A DNA stretch of 49,271 bases from Accumulibacter sp031732795 (GCA_031732795.1 JAVMKC010000004.1:1-49271); one strand, 5' to 3'; positions 1 through 8,437 are shown, counted from the first letter of the stretch. Made by a program: numbers and translations. The notes: generated from the letters alone by a model not told the origin.

Positions 1-43
1 GATCGGCAATGGGGCGCAGTATAGCAAAAAGCCCACTAATATG

Positions 44-406
44 TTAGCGCTTATGGGGATTACCCCTGACTTTCAGTCCCCCTTTTGCGCCCTGTCCGTG
101 ACGGTGAACCTTCACGATCGTGGCATCCACCATCGCATACTCCATGTCCGGCTCCTGACTGACAGCTTCAAAAAGCTTGTGAAACACATCGGCCTTGACC
201 CAATCGCGAAAGCGCTTAAACACCGTGTTCCACTTGCCAAACTCAGCGGGCAAGTCGCGCCAGGGGCTGCCAGTGCGCACAATCCACAGCACTGCTTCAA
301 CAAACAAACGGTTGTCCGCACCCCTTCGTCCCGCATCACCGGGCTTTCCAAGGCAATGCGGCGCCATCAACGCCCACTGCCTGTCATTCAACGCTCTTTC
401 TTCCAT
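44..406 (-). pseudogene. IS5-family transposase, 5' half only
   Basis: The reading frame encodes the N-terminal half of an IS5-family (IS427-like) transposase. It has the DUF4096-type start (RQWALMAPHCLGKPG), the block SPWRDLPAEFG and the first catalytic Asp in AMVDATIVKVHRHG. Translation starts at the ATG at 404-406. The frame stops after about 120 codons, shortly after the position where such two-frame elements normally shift frame, and the other two DDE residues are not present before the window start. Beyond the stop the sequence no longer resembles a transposase in either other frame, so this is a remnant rather than a complete two-ORF element. Its upstream end lies against the CHAT gene and appears to have removed that gene's 5' part. 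Confidence 0.8.
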
Positions 407-428
407 AGCCCTATTGGAACACAGTTGA

Positions 429-1367
429 ATGTTGATTCTCAACAAGCCCTACAGTCGGTTGATCGCGCCGGCCGAGGCGCAACTCGGCCCGCAGGCGGCG
501 ATCGGGCAATGGGTGATCGTTCCTTACGGCGGCCTGCGCGAGCTGCCTTTCGCGGCGCTGGTCGATCCGGCCGACGGCCGGCATTTGATCGAGAAGTACG
601 CGCTGGCGACGCTGACCGCCGACGGCAGCGGCGGTTTCGACGGGCTGGAGACGCTGCCCCGGACGCACTGGCAGGGCGTCGCGCTCGGCGCCTCGCAACC
701 CGACCCGGACTTCGGCAATGTCCCGCTGCCCGGTGCGCTGCGCGAGGTGTGCGGCGTCGTTCGCGAGTTGCCGGGCCGGGAGTTCGGTCAGGCGTCGGGT
801 GGAGCGTCGGGCCCGGGCGCCGGCGGGCGCTGCCGCGCTGATGAAGGGGTGGTCGCCGGCCGGCGCTATCTCGGCGCCGGCTTCACCCCGGACGTCTTGC
901 GCCGTCTGATGAGCCCCGGCGGCGGTAGCGGCAGCAGCGTGCTGCACATCGCCACTCACTTCAACGCCGGGCAATCGAAGCTGTTGCTCGGCGACGGCAG
1001 CAAGCTGCGCGCCGCCGACATCGTCGCCTGGACGCCGCGCCTCGGGCAATATGATCTGATCGCCCTGTCGGCCTGCGACTCGGCCGTCGGCTCCGCCGCG
1101 ATCGAATCGCTGGGCGGCATGTTCCGCTCGCAAGGCGCCAAGGCGGTGCTGGCGACGCTGTGGCCGGTGGCCGATGTCGGCGCCGCGCCGCTGATGGTCG
1201 AGTTTTACCGTCAGCGCGGCGAACGGCAGGCGATGAGCAAGGCCGAAGCGCTGCGCCAGGCGCAACACGCGATGCTCAGCGGCCGGCTGAACCCGAACGC
1301 TCCCGCCACCGACCTGCGCCATCCGTATTTCTGGGCGCCGTATGTGTTGATGGGGAATTGGTTGTAG
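429..1367 (+). pseudogene. CHAT-domain caspase-like protease, 5'-truncated
   Basis: This is the C-terminal CHAT (caspase HetF associated with TPRs) peptidase domain. CHAT proteins are caspase-fold Cys peptidases, often fused to TPRs and sometimes part of defence or cell-death systems. Visible motifs are WVIVPYGGLRELPFAAL near the domain start, the catalytic His in SVLHIATHFNAG (His codon 957-959), the catalytic Cys in LIALSACDSAVG (Cys codon 1074-1076), and the C-terminal block HPYFWAPYVLMGNW. The dyad is intact. The normal upstream part (TPRs and the start of the domain) is missing: the sequence becomes CHAT-like only at about 447, directly after the IS5 remnant, and the in-frame ATG at 429 follows a stop codon and looks fortuitous. 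A shortened protein could still be made. Confidence 0.75.
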
Positions 1368-1976
1368 GTGAGCGGTGGGTGGGGAGCGCGTCGGGACGCG
1401 GGCTGAGTACGTCGGCGACGCTGGTGGCTGCGGCACGGGGACTTCACAAGCAATCGATTGGCTTAACTGAAATTTTCAAGCTGTATTTTTGTCGGGCTCG
1501 TCCCGCCGGTGGCCTTGTTCGGGTGGCTGATCGCGGCAGACTGGTCGTGTCGACTGCCGTTGAGAGGTCATCCGGCGGTCGATGTCAATTGTGCCAACAT
1601 CGCCATCACGAGAAAGTTGGCAACGAGTGGCAATGAGCGGTATGCGCTGAAGGCCCTGCTGTTTGCAGCAGGTCTCCAACAGCGATCGGAATGAGATGAG
1701 CCTGGACACATACACATCGAGCCCTGCCCTGGATCATGTAACTCTGGGCTCTTTGTCTGGTTCCCAAGGTGGCCCTTGGGAACCAGACAAATTCATGATA
1801 GTGGTGAGCCGGAAATAGGCCGATCCCGCCCGTTGGAGCGTCCGTAAAGCCTACCGCAGAGCCCTCTCCCGGCTCAAACGCGGTCTGCGACTGCTCTTGA
1901 GAGATTCGGCGCCACGCTACTTCTCCCAGGTACTTGGGTAAAAAGGAAACGTGACCGGTGATAAAAGAGCGCTGGA
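1368..1976. other. Intergenic stretch, no convincing gene
   Basis: About 600 bases between the CHAT remnant and the end of the gene at 1977. It holds a perfect 18-bp inverted repeat (listed separately) and, at 1819-1941 on the plus strand, a 40-codon open frame rich in Arg and Leu (RKAYRRALSRLKRGLRLLL) that could be the decayed C-terminus of a helical protein, possibly a transposase. No ribosome site or start codon supports an intact gene. Confidence 0.5.
1752..1791. repeat. Perfect 18-bp inverted repeat, 4-nt loop
   Basis: The arm TTTGTCTGGTTCCCAAGG is followed by TGGC and its exact reverse complement. Neither side carries a T-tract, so it is not a standard intrinsic terminator. Such a long perfect palindrome next to transposon debris may be a fused pair of IS ends or a structured RNA element. 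Confidence 0.85.
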
Positions 1977-2837
1977 TCAAGTCTTGACGATTACATGTTT
2001 CTCGAAACAAACCTGACCATACATTTCCGGGTGGTTCATCGCCAACCAATAATCGGCTTCAGCAGTGGCACGCGCCCAAGTGGCCGCGCGCAAGGGAATC
2101 ATCTGGCGACCTTTGTGGTCTTTTGCCACCCATTCCAGGGTATAGCTGGTCAAGCCGCCGTGGTTGTGCAGATGTATCGTGCATAACGCTTGCGGCGGTT
2201 CGCGACACAGCGTGGCTTGCGAGGATTCGGTGATCAGCAGGCGGTATTTCGGCCCTTTGCCCTGATGCTGGACGATGAACTCGCAATGCGCCTTTTCCTC
2301 GGCAAGAATTTCCCAATCGGCGCATCCTTCGATAATTGCTCCAAAAGGCGCGCCGTTTTCGTCACGAATGATTTCAGCATTGACTTGAAGTGCGACGGCA
2401 GGGGCTTCGACCAGTTCATGCCATGGCAATCCCTGGCGTGTCGGCGGTGGAAACGGCAACACGTGTTTGCCTTGACGGATACGAGCGAACAATGACGATC
2501 GGCGGACATCTTCGAGGTCGATGGTCGGAAAGGTCGACTGCGGTTCGGCCCGGAATCGGCCGGCCCCCATGTAACCGACATTCCACAAAGTTTTCAACCA
2601 CTCGGCGGTGTCGAGAGCGACCTGCGCCACGTGTTCGTCGAGATCGTCGTCGTTCACCTGTTCGGTATCCGTTTGATCGACGGACCGGATCGACATGTCG
2701 GTCTCGAGTGTTCGCAGACGCAGCACTTCCCGCCACAACCGCGCCACCCACTCGGCGGTTTCGGGCGGCAAGGCTTCGATACGATCGGCAAAAATCGCCA
2801 AATCGTCGGCATCGAGCGGTGGATCCTGGTTGAGCAT
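1977..2837 (-). CDS. Hypothetical protein of 286 aa
   Basis: I do not recognise this family. The start is set at the ATG at 2835-2837 because GGAG lies six bases upstream; two longer in-frame starts lack such a site. The protein is acidic and soluble, with no signal peptide or membrane helix. An internal similarity is visible: AEWVARLW near residue 30 and AEWLKTLW near residue 80, each within a Leu/Glu-rich helix, which suggests a duplicated helical N-terminal unit. The C-terminal half (residues about 140-285) has alternating hydrophobic strands and several Cys residues. It is transcribed toward the CHAT remnant and away from the divergent reductase gene at 2960. No function can be assigned. 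Confidence 0.65.
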   Translation of the reverse strand: MLNQDPPLDADDLAIFADRIEALPPETAEWVARLWREVLRLRTLETDMSIRSVDQTDTEQVNDDDLDEHVAQVALDTAEWLKTLWNVGYMGAGRFRAEPQSTFPTIDLEDVRRSSLFARIRQGKHVLPFPPPTRQGLPWHELVEAPAVALQVNAEIIRDENGAPFGAIIEGCADWEILAEEKAHCEFIVQHQGKGPKYRLLITESSQATLCREPPQALCTIHLHNHGGLTSYTLEWVAKDHKGRQMIPLRAATWARATAEADYWLAMNHPEMYGQVCFEKHVIVKT

Positions 2838-2959
2838 GTTTAACTCCATATAGATTGTGTTTAATAGTGTAGCGCGCACACTGATGACCGACCGGGGTTT
2901 TGGAGGTTTGAACAGCGGAATTCGCTAGAATGGGTAGCTCACCAGGGAAAAACTCGACC

Positions 2960-3697
2960 ATGAATGTGAAGACGGTATTGATCACCGGTGCCGCCCGTCG
3001 TTTGGGTGAGGCCATCACCCGCGAACTGCACGCCAGCGGGGCCAATGTAATGGTTCATTATCGTCAGGCCGCCGCCGAAGCAAACGCGCTGGTCGCCGAA
3101 CTGAACGCGGACAGGCCGCGCTCGGCAGCTTGTCTGCAGGCCGACCTGCTACGTATCGACACTTTGCAGACGCTGGTCGACGGCACCATCGACCAGTTCG
3201 GCCGACTCGATGTCTTGATCAACAATGCCTCGAGTTTTTATCCGACACCATTCGCCACCGTCGATCAGGGCGCATGGGACGATCTGATCGGCAGCAACCT
3301 CAGGGCGCCGCTTTTTTTGACGCAGGCTGCCGCGCCGCATTTGACCGCCAGCCGAGGCTGCGTGATCAATATCACCGACATTCACGCTGAACGGCCGTTG
3401 GCGGGCTACCCGCTATATTGCACGGCCAAGGCCGGTTTACTCGGGCTGACTCGCGCACTGGCCATCGAACTGGCGCCGGAGGTGCGGGTCAATGCCATCG
3501 CCCCGGGGGCAATTCTGTGGCCGGAAAGCGAAATTTTTGATAGTGCGATGCAAAGGGAAATTGTCGACCATACTTTACTGCAACGCGCCGGTCATCCGCG
3601 CGACATCGCCCGTGCTGTCCGCTATCTGGTCGATTGCGCCGACTATATGACCGGCCAAGTGATCAATGTCGATGGCGGACGTACCGCGCACCTGTAG
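2960..3697 (+). CDS. folM: Pteridine reductase (FolM-like SDR)
   Basis: A short-chain dehydrogenase/reductase of 245 residues, closest in type to proteobacterial pteridine reductase/dihydromonapterin reductase. These enzymes use NADPH to reduce dihydropterins or dihydrofolate in the cytoplasm. The cofactor motif is TGAARRLGEAI, in which the TGxxRRxG form is typical of pteridine reductases. NNAS is at about residue 88, and the active-site Tyr and Lys are in GYPLYCTAKAGLLGLTRALA. The C-terminus has the NVDGG motif. The start is the ATG at 2960, preceded by AGGGA; a longer frame from 2930 includes non-conserved residues. It is followed by ttcA after 66 bases. Substrate specificity within the SDRs is inferred. 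Confidence 0.85.
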   Translation: MNVKTVLITGAARRLGEAITRELHASGANVMVHYRQAAAEANALVAELNADRPRSAACLQADLLRIDTLQTLVDGTIDQFGRLDVLINNASSFYPTPFATVDQGAWDDLIGSNLRAPLFLTQAAAPHLTASRGCVINITDIHAERPLAGYPLYCTAKAGLLGLTRALAIELAPEVRVNAIAPGAILWPESEIFDSAMQREIVDHTLLQRAGHPRDIARAVRYLVDCADYMTGQVINVDGGRTAHL

Positions 3698-3763
3698 AAT
3701 CCGCGCCTTTTAGAGTTATCTTCGGACTCGTTTTCCGTTCCCTCGCGTTGGAGAGAAGCCTCG

Positions 3764-4699
3764 TTGGAACCATCGAACACCCTGCTCCGCATCAAGCAGC
3801 GTCTTGAAAAAAATACTGGCCGGGCCATTGCCGATTATCAGATGATTGAAAACGGCGATACCGTGCTGGTCTGTCTTTCGGGCGGCAAGGATTCCTATAC
3901 TCTGCTTTCGGTGCTGATGGCATTACGCGAGCGGGCGCCGGTCGATTTTCGTCTGGTGGCCATGAATCTCGATCAAAATCAGCCCGGTTTTCCGGCTGAC
4001 ATCTTGCCCGGCTACCTGTCGAAGCTGGGCGTGGACTTCCGCATCGTCGAGCAGGACACCTATTCGGTCGTCAAAGCCAAGATTCCGGCCGGAAAAACCA
4101 CCTGTTCATTGTGTTCACGTCTGCGACGCGGGGTCATTTATCGAACGGCCAAGGAGATTGGCGCCAACAAGATCGCGCTCGGCCATCATCGTGACGACAT
4201 CGTGCATACCTTGTTTCTGAACTTGTTTTTTGGTGGCAAGCTGAAAGCGATGCCACCGAAGCTGCTCACCGACGATGGAGCACATATCGTCATTCGGCCA
4301 CTGGCGTATTGTTCGGAAAAGGACATTGCCCGCTTTGCGCGCGGCATGGCTTTTCCGATCATTCCTTGCAATCTCTGCGGAACACAGGACAATCTGCAAC
4401 GCCAAAAAATCCGCGAGATGATGGCCGATTGGGATGGCCGCTTTCCTGGACGCAGTGAAGCAGTTTTTTCAGCGCTGCAAAACCTCGTACCTTCGCATTT
4501 GGCCGATAATAGACAATTTGATTTTCGAAACCTGCGTGCCGGTGCGGCGCCAGAGTCAATCGACAGTGGCGATACACTCTTCGATCCGCCATCATGGTTG
4601 GCAACGGATTCGTCGCTTGCTTATCTGCTGCCCATGGGAAACCCAGTATCGGCTGGCAAGAGACGATTGGTAACCACCGAACAGACAGGGGAACTGTAA
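3764..4699 (+). CDS. ttcA: tRNA 2-thiocytidine biosynthesis protein TtcA
   Basis: ATP- and [4Fe-4S]-dependent enzyme that thiolates C32 of certain tRNAs. The PP-loop SGGKDS is at residues 39-44. The first CxxC (CSLC) is at 114-117 and the second (CNLC) at 202-205, the spacing expected for the cluster-binding Cys. GHHRDD lies between them. Length (311 aa) is normal for the family. Translation appears to start at a TTG (3764-3766), with GGAGA nine bases upstream and no in-frame ATG before the conserved N-terminus. The stop is two bases before the ATG of the cyclase/FHA gene, so the two are probably co-transcribed and translationally coupled. Confidence 0.95.
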   Translation: MEPSNTLLRIKQRLEKNTGRAIADYQMIENGDTVLVCLSGGKDSYTLLSVLMALRERAPVDFRLVAMNLDQNQPGFPADILPGYLSKLGVDFRIVEQDTYSVVKAKIPAGKTTCSLCSRLRRGVIYRTAKEIGANKIALGHHRDDIVHTLFLNLFFGGKLKAMPPKLLTDDGAHIVIRPLAYCSEKDIARFARGMAFPIIPCNLCGTQDNLQRQKIREMMADWDGRFPGRSEAVFSALQNLVPSHLADNRQFDFRNLRAGAAPESIDSGDTLFDPPSWLATDSSLAYLLPMGNPVSAGKRRLVTTEQTGEL

Positions 4700-4701
4700 A
4701 A

Positions 4702-5595
4702 ATGAGTGGTGAAGAAAAAATTTTATCGGTGATAGTGGCCGCGATTTCCGGTAGCTCGCGTTTGTTCGACAAGCTGACCGGCGCGGAGGCACTGTATGCG
4801 GTGGACCGCTGCCAGAAACGGATGATCCGCGGCATCGACGGCTTCCGTGGCCGCATCGTGCGCACCACCAACGACGAAATCATCGCCGCTTTCGAACATC
4901 CGGATGAGGCCTGCCAGGCGGCGATAGCCATGCAAAGACGGATCGCCGATCTGCCGCCCGTAGCCGGGATCAAACTCGCGATCCGCGCCGGCGTCCACCA
5001 CGGACCGGCAATCGAGGAGCATGATGATTTGACTGGACATTGCATCGCCATTGCCGAGGCGTTATCCGGTCTGGCCATCGCCGGCCAAGTATTGGTCAGT
5101 GGCGAAGTCCGGGAACTGTTGTCTCCGGCATTGAAATTGGCAACGCACGGTCTGGACAAAGTCTGGCTGCCGAGTGTCGGTGCCGAGCAATCGGTCTATG
5201 AACTGATCTGGTCGGAATCCCGTCACTCTGCACTCAGCAGCGCCAACGAGCCGCCAGCGCAACAAACGAAACAGCCGCAGTTGCTTGTCCGTTATGGTCA
5301 GCAAACCGCCATTCTCGATCAGCACAGATCGACTGTCGTCATCGGCCGCGATCAGGTCTGCGACATCACCGTTCCCGACCGGCGCGTCTCACGACAACAC
5401 GCGCGCATCGACCGGATCAGCGGTTATTTCGTACTCTGCGACCTGAGCACCAACGGCACTTTCGTCACTCTCAAAGGAGAGCCCGAACTGTTGCTCAAGC
5501 GTGAGGAATTCATACTCCGCGGCAGCGGTCTCATCGCCTTCGCCGGATCGGCCAACCGCACCACCGCCAATATCGTCGAGTTCGAGCTTCTTTGA
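4702..5595 (+). CDS. Degenerate class III cyclase domain fused to FHA
   Basis: The 297-residue protein has an N-terminal class III nucleotidyl cyclase fold (about 1-165) and a C-terminal FHA phosphothreonine-binding domain (about 195-290). The FHA part is canonical: VVIGRD, VSRQHARID and STNGTF. The cyclase part has lost key residues. The usual FADxSGS metal site reads VAAISGSS (Asp to Ala). GDE reads NDE, so the second Asp is kept. The usual GxxVNxAAR transition-state motif reads GHCIAIAEAL, so both the Asn and the Arg are replaced. It is therefore probably a non-catalytic pseudo-cyclase that may bind a nucleotide or a partner. The start ATG at 4702 has AGGGGA upstream, inside the end of ttcA. 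Confidence 0.85.
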   Translation: MSGEEKILSVIVAAISGSSRLFDKLTGAEALYAVDRCQKRMIRGIDGFRGRIVRTTNDEIIAAFEHPDEACQAAIAMQRRIADLPPVAGIKLAIRAGVHHGPAIEEHDDLTGHCIAIAEALSGLAIAGQVLVSGEVRELLSPALKLATHGLDKVWLPSVGAEQSVYELIWSESRHSALSSANEPPAQQTKQPQLLVRYGQQTAILDQHRSTVVIGRDQVCDITVPDRRVSRQHARIDRISGYFVLCDLSTNGTFVTLKGEPELLLKREEFILRGSGLIAFAGSANRTTANIVEFELL

Positions 5596-5602
5596 GGAAT
5601 TG

Positions 5603-5619
5603 GCGACTGCGCCAGTCGC
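5603..5619. repeat. Short hairpin after the FHA gene
   Basis: GCGACTG, loop CGC, CAGTCGC, eight bases after the stop of the cyclase/FHA gene. No T-run follows, so termination activity is uncertain. Confidence 0.5.
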
Positions 5620-5662
5620 GTCGCCTGAGCGCTTGTAAAGAAACGGTCACGCGCAGGCCGAA

Positions 5663-5770
5663 ATGCCAGGCGCGAGCGAACGACGAGACTTATCAAATGG
5701 ATAGGCGAGGAGTGAGCGAGTAAGCGGCGCCGCAGATGGGCCGCGCAGCAGATTTGTTCACAACCTCTGA
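5663..5770 (+). repeat. Dispersed non-coding repeat, copy A
   Basis: About 108 bases that recur in inverted orientation at 32471-32580. Shared blocks in order are ATGCCAGGCGCG, GAACGACGAGAC, GGATAGGCGAGGAGTGAGC, CGCCGCAGATGG, CCGCGCAG, TTCAC and ACCTCTGA, with small indels between them. This copy ends eight bases from the comF stop, in the convergent gap between two genes. No open frame is conserved between the copies, so it looks like an intergenic repeat family. Confidence 0.75.
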
Positions 5771-5777
5771 CTGGCAG

Positions 5778-6503
5778 TCACCGGGGCAAGGCGCGCGCCA
5801 ACACCAGCACTGTCACTTCGCTGGCACCGTGCAATTTGACGGTTCGCGCCAATTCATCGACAGAGGCTCCGGTCGTCATCACGTCATCAACCAACAGCAC
5901 GCGCTGACCAGTCAAATCAGTGGTGCAGGCGAAGGCGCCGCGCACGTTTCTAGCGCGTTCCCGCCACGGCAATTCGGCCTGTGCAACCGTGGCCCGGCTG
6001 CGCTGGCAGCTGCGGGTATCGAGCGGCACACCGCTGGCCCGGCTGATCGGCCGCGCCAGTTCCAGGGCCTGGTTGAAGCCGCGCTGGCGAAGACGCAGCG
6101 GATGCAAGGGCAACGGAATGATGCGCTCGAAGGTCAATCCAGAGGCCAGCTCGACGAGCTGCCGGCCAAAGTATTTTCCCAGCATCAATCGATGGCCGTA
6201 CTTGAAAGACTGCACCAGCCGATCGACCGGAAAATCATAAACATACGCGGCATGCGTGGAGTCGAAATTCGGCGCTTTGACCAAGCACCGGCCACAAAGC
6301 CCGTCGCCTGGTATCGGCAAGCCGCAACGAGCGCAGCGCGGGCTCGGCAAACGTGGCAAATCGTCCTCACAGGCGGTGCACAACGGACGATCGGCAGCAG
6401 GTCCGCCACAAAGCAGGCAATCCTGCGCCCATAGCCCGGCGAAGGTTCTGCGGACCAAGCGGGCACTTTGCGTTAAGATTGTTATCCTTTCAAGGCCCGC
6501 CAT
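5778..6503 (-). CDS. comF: ComF family phosphoribosyltransferase-like protein
   Basis: The 241-residue ComF protein is linked to DNA uptake and competence in naturally transformable bacteria. It has an N-terminal zinc ribbon with Cys pairs (CLLCGG, LCTAC, CARCG, CGRC) in residues about 29-72, and a C-terminal phosphoribosyltransferase fold with the PRPP loop VLLVDDVMTTGAS. The ATG at 6501-6503 gives a normal family length. It is divergent from bioB with only 50 bases between the start codons, so the two promoters must overlap or lie inside the genes. This comF-bio divergent arrangement is common in beta- and gammaproteobacteria. Confidence 0.93.
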   Translation of the reverse strand: MAGLERITILTQSARLVRRTFAGLWAQDCLLCGGPAADRPLCTACEDDLPRLPSPRCARCGLPIPGDGLCGRCLVKAPNFDSTHAAYVYDFPVDRLVQSFKYGHRLMLGKYFGRQLVELASGLTFERIIPLPLHPLRLRQRGFNQALELARPISRASGVPLDTRSCQRSRATVAQAELPWRERARNVRGAFACTTDLTGQRVLLVDDVMTTGASVDELARTVKLHGASEVTVLVLARALPR

Positions 6504-6553
6504 CGTTTTGCCGCCGGCCGCAGATCACCTTCCGCATAGGTCTCGCCACAGAT

Positions 6554-7543
6554 ATGAATGCCATCACTCAAGCCGCCACTCTCCCTCATTCGGACACCAT
6601 CGTTCCGGTTCGGCCGCGCTGGACGGTCGCCGAGGTCGAAGCACTTTATCAACTCCCGTTGATGGATTTGCTCTTCCGTGCCCAGCAAGTGCACCGTCAA
6701 CATTTCGACGCCAATGAGATTCAACGCTCGACCTTGCTCTCGGTCAAGACCGGAGGTTGTTCCGAGGACTGCGGTTACTGCTCGCAGTCCGCCCGATACG
6801 ACACCGAAACCGGCCGAGAAGCCTTGCTGCCGCTCGACGAAGTGCTGGCCGCAGCGCAGGCGGCCAAGGACAAAGGGGCGTCACGTTTCTGCATGGGCGC
6901 CGCCTGGCGGGGGCCGAAGGACAAGGATCTGGCGAAAGTCACCGAAATGATCCGCGCCGTCAAGGATCTCGGTCTGCAAACCTGCGTTACCCTGGGCATG
7001 CTCAAGGATGGCCAGGCCGAGCAACTGAAGGACGCCGGGCTCGATTACTACAACCACAATCTCGACACCGACGCCTCGTTTTATGGTCAAGTGATCACCA
7101 CCCACCGGCATGCCGACCGTCTGGACACCCTCGATCAGGTTCGGGAAGCGGGGATCAAAGTCTGCTCCGGCGGCATCATCGGCATGGGCGAATCGCGCCG
7201 CAACCGGGCTGCGCTGATCGTTCAGCTGGCCAATCTCAACCCGCCACCGGAATCGGTACCGATCAACAATCTGGTGGCCATCCCCGGCACGCCGCTAGCC
7301 CATGTCGCCCCGATCGACAATTTCGAATTCGTTCGCACCATCGCCGCCGCGCGGATCACCATGCCGACCAGTTTCGTGCGTCTGTCCGCCGGCCGGCAAG
7401 CGATGTCCGACGAAATGCAGGCGCTGTGCTACCTCGCCGGCGCCAACTCGATTTTCTACGGCGACAAACTGCTGACCACCGACAATCCAGAAGCCGATCG
7501 TGACGAAGCCTTGTTCGCCAAACTGGGGCTGCGGCCGATCTGA
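6554..7543 (+). CDS. bioB: Biotin synthase
   Basis: Radical SAM enzyme that inserts sulfur into dethiobiotin, the last step of biotin synthesis. The 329-residue product has the radical SAM CxxxCxxC in GGCSEDCGYCSQS (Cys69, Cys73, Cys76), YNHNLDT, the GGIIGMGE loop and the C-terminal segment ANSIFYGDKLLTT. The start was set at the ATG at 6554: a longer open frame upstream overlaps comF and is not conserved in type. bioC follows after six bases, so the two form a biotin operon. No BirA-type palindrome could be recognised in the short divergent region. Confidence 0.96.
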   Translation: MNAITQAATLPHSDTIVPVRPRWTVAEVEALYQLPLMDLLFRAQQVHRQHFDANEIQRSTLLSVKTGGCSEDCGYCSQSARYDTETGREALLPLDEVLAAAQAAKDKGASRFCMGAAWRGPKDKDLAKVTEMIRAVKDLGLQTCVTLGMLKDGQAEQLKDAGLDYYNHNLDTDASFYGQVITTHRHADRLDTLDQVREAGIKVCSGGIIGMGESRRNRAALIVQLANLNPPPESVPINNLVAIPGTPLAHVAPIDNFEFVRTIAAARITMPTSFVRLSAGRQAMSDEMQALCYLAGANSIFYGDKLLTTDNPEADRDEALFAKLGLRPI

Positions 7544-7549
7544 TCGCTG

Positions 7550-8437
7550 ATGGCGGCGACGGAGAATTTCGTCGACCAGCGTCAGGTTCGGCGCAATTTC
7601 TCCCGGGCCGCCAAGACCTACGACGAAGTGGCGGTACTGCAGCGTGAAATCGGCTCGCGGCTGCTGGAGCGGCTCGATTATGTCCGCCTCGACCCGTCGC
7701 GGGTGATCGATCTCGGTTGCGGAACCGGCGCCAGTCTCAACGCCCTGCGCGAACGCTATCCGCAAGCGGCTCTGCTCGGCATCGACTTCAGCGAGACGAT
7801 GCTGCGCGTCAACCGAGCCAAGAGTTCGCGGTTGCGCTGGTTGTTGCCGTTCCTGCGCGGTGGCGGCGCCGAACTGTTGGCAGCCGACGCCGCCGCACTT
7901 CCTCTGGGTTCACGTTCGGTCGGCTTGGCGTGGTCCAATCTGCTGTTGCCCTGGGTCGACGACCCGTTGGCGATATTCCGCGAAGTGCACCGGGTACTGG
8001 AAATCGACGGTTTGCTGATGTTCTCGACCGTTGGTCCGGATACGCTGAAGGAACTGCGCGACAGTTTCTCCGATGGTCAGGTGCATGTACAGCGTTTCAT
8101 CGACATGCACGATTACGGCGACATGTTGGTCGATTGCGGCTTTGCCGACCCGGTGATGGACGCCGAGATGGTCACCCTGACCTACCCCGGGTTCGACGCC
8201 ATGCTCACCGACCTGCGCCGCAGCGGCTCGGCTTGCGCGATGCACCAACGACAGCGCGGATTGACCGGCAAAGACGCCTGGGCAAAAGCACGGCAGGCGT
8301 ATGGCCGATTGGCGCACGACGGACGCTGGCCGGCCACCATCGAAGTAGTCTACGGCCATGCCTGGAAAGCTGCCGCGAAAAAAACTGTCGATGGACGCTC
8401 GATCGTCCGCTTCGATCCCAAACAGCGCCTGCGCTGA
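7550..8437 (+). CDS. bioC: Malonyl-ACP O-methyltransferase BioC
   Basis: SAM-dependent methyltransferase that caps malonyl-ACP as its methyl ester, starting the disguised fatty-acid route to pimeloyl-ACP for biotin. Motif I is VIDLGCGTGAS (about residues 52-62). A GIDFSETML segment follows, and the N-terminal VRRNFSRAAKTYDEVA block is typical of BioC. Later the GPDTLKELR and PGFDAMLTDLRRSG segments distinguish it from ordinary ubiquinone-type methyltransferases. It is 295 residues long and begins six bases after the bioB stop, without a strong ribosome site of its own, suggesting coupling. It converges on ilvN. Confidence 0.93.
   Translation: MAATENFVDQRQVRRNFSRAAKTYDEVAVLQREIGSRLLERLDYVRLDPSRVIDLGCGTGASLNALRERYPQAALLGIDFSETMLRVNRAKSSRLRWLLPFLRGGGAELLAADAAALPLGSRSVGLAWSNLLLPWVDDPLAIFREVHRVLEIDGLLMFSTVGPDTLKELRDSFSDGQVHVQRFIDMHDYGDMLVDCGFADPVMDAEMVTLTYPGFDAMLTDLRRSGSACAMHQRQRGLTGKDAWAKARQAYGRLAHDGRWPATIEVVYGHAWKAAAKKTVDGRSIVRFDPKQRLR

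Noticed and set aside
1819..1941. Plus-strand open frame of 40 codons rich in Arg/Leu, perhaps a transposase C-terminus
   Set aside because: No start codon, ribosome site or recognisable motif; too short to assign to a family.
6504..6553. Possible BirA operator between comF and bioB
   Set aside because: No palindrome of the expected TTGTAAAC-type could be seen in the 50 bases.
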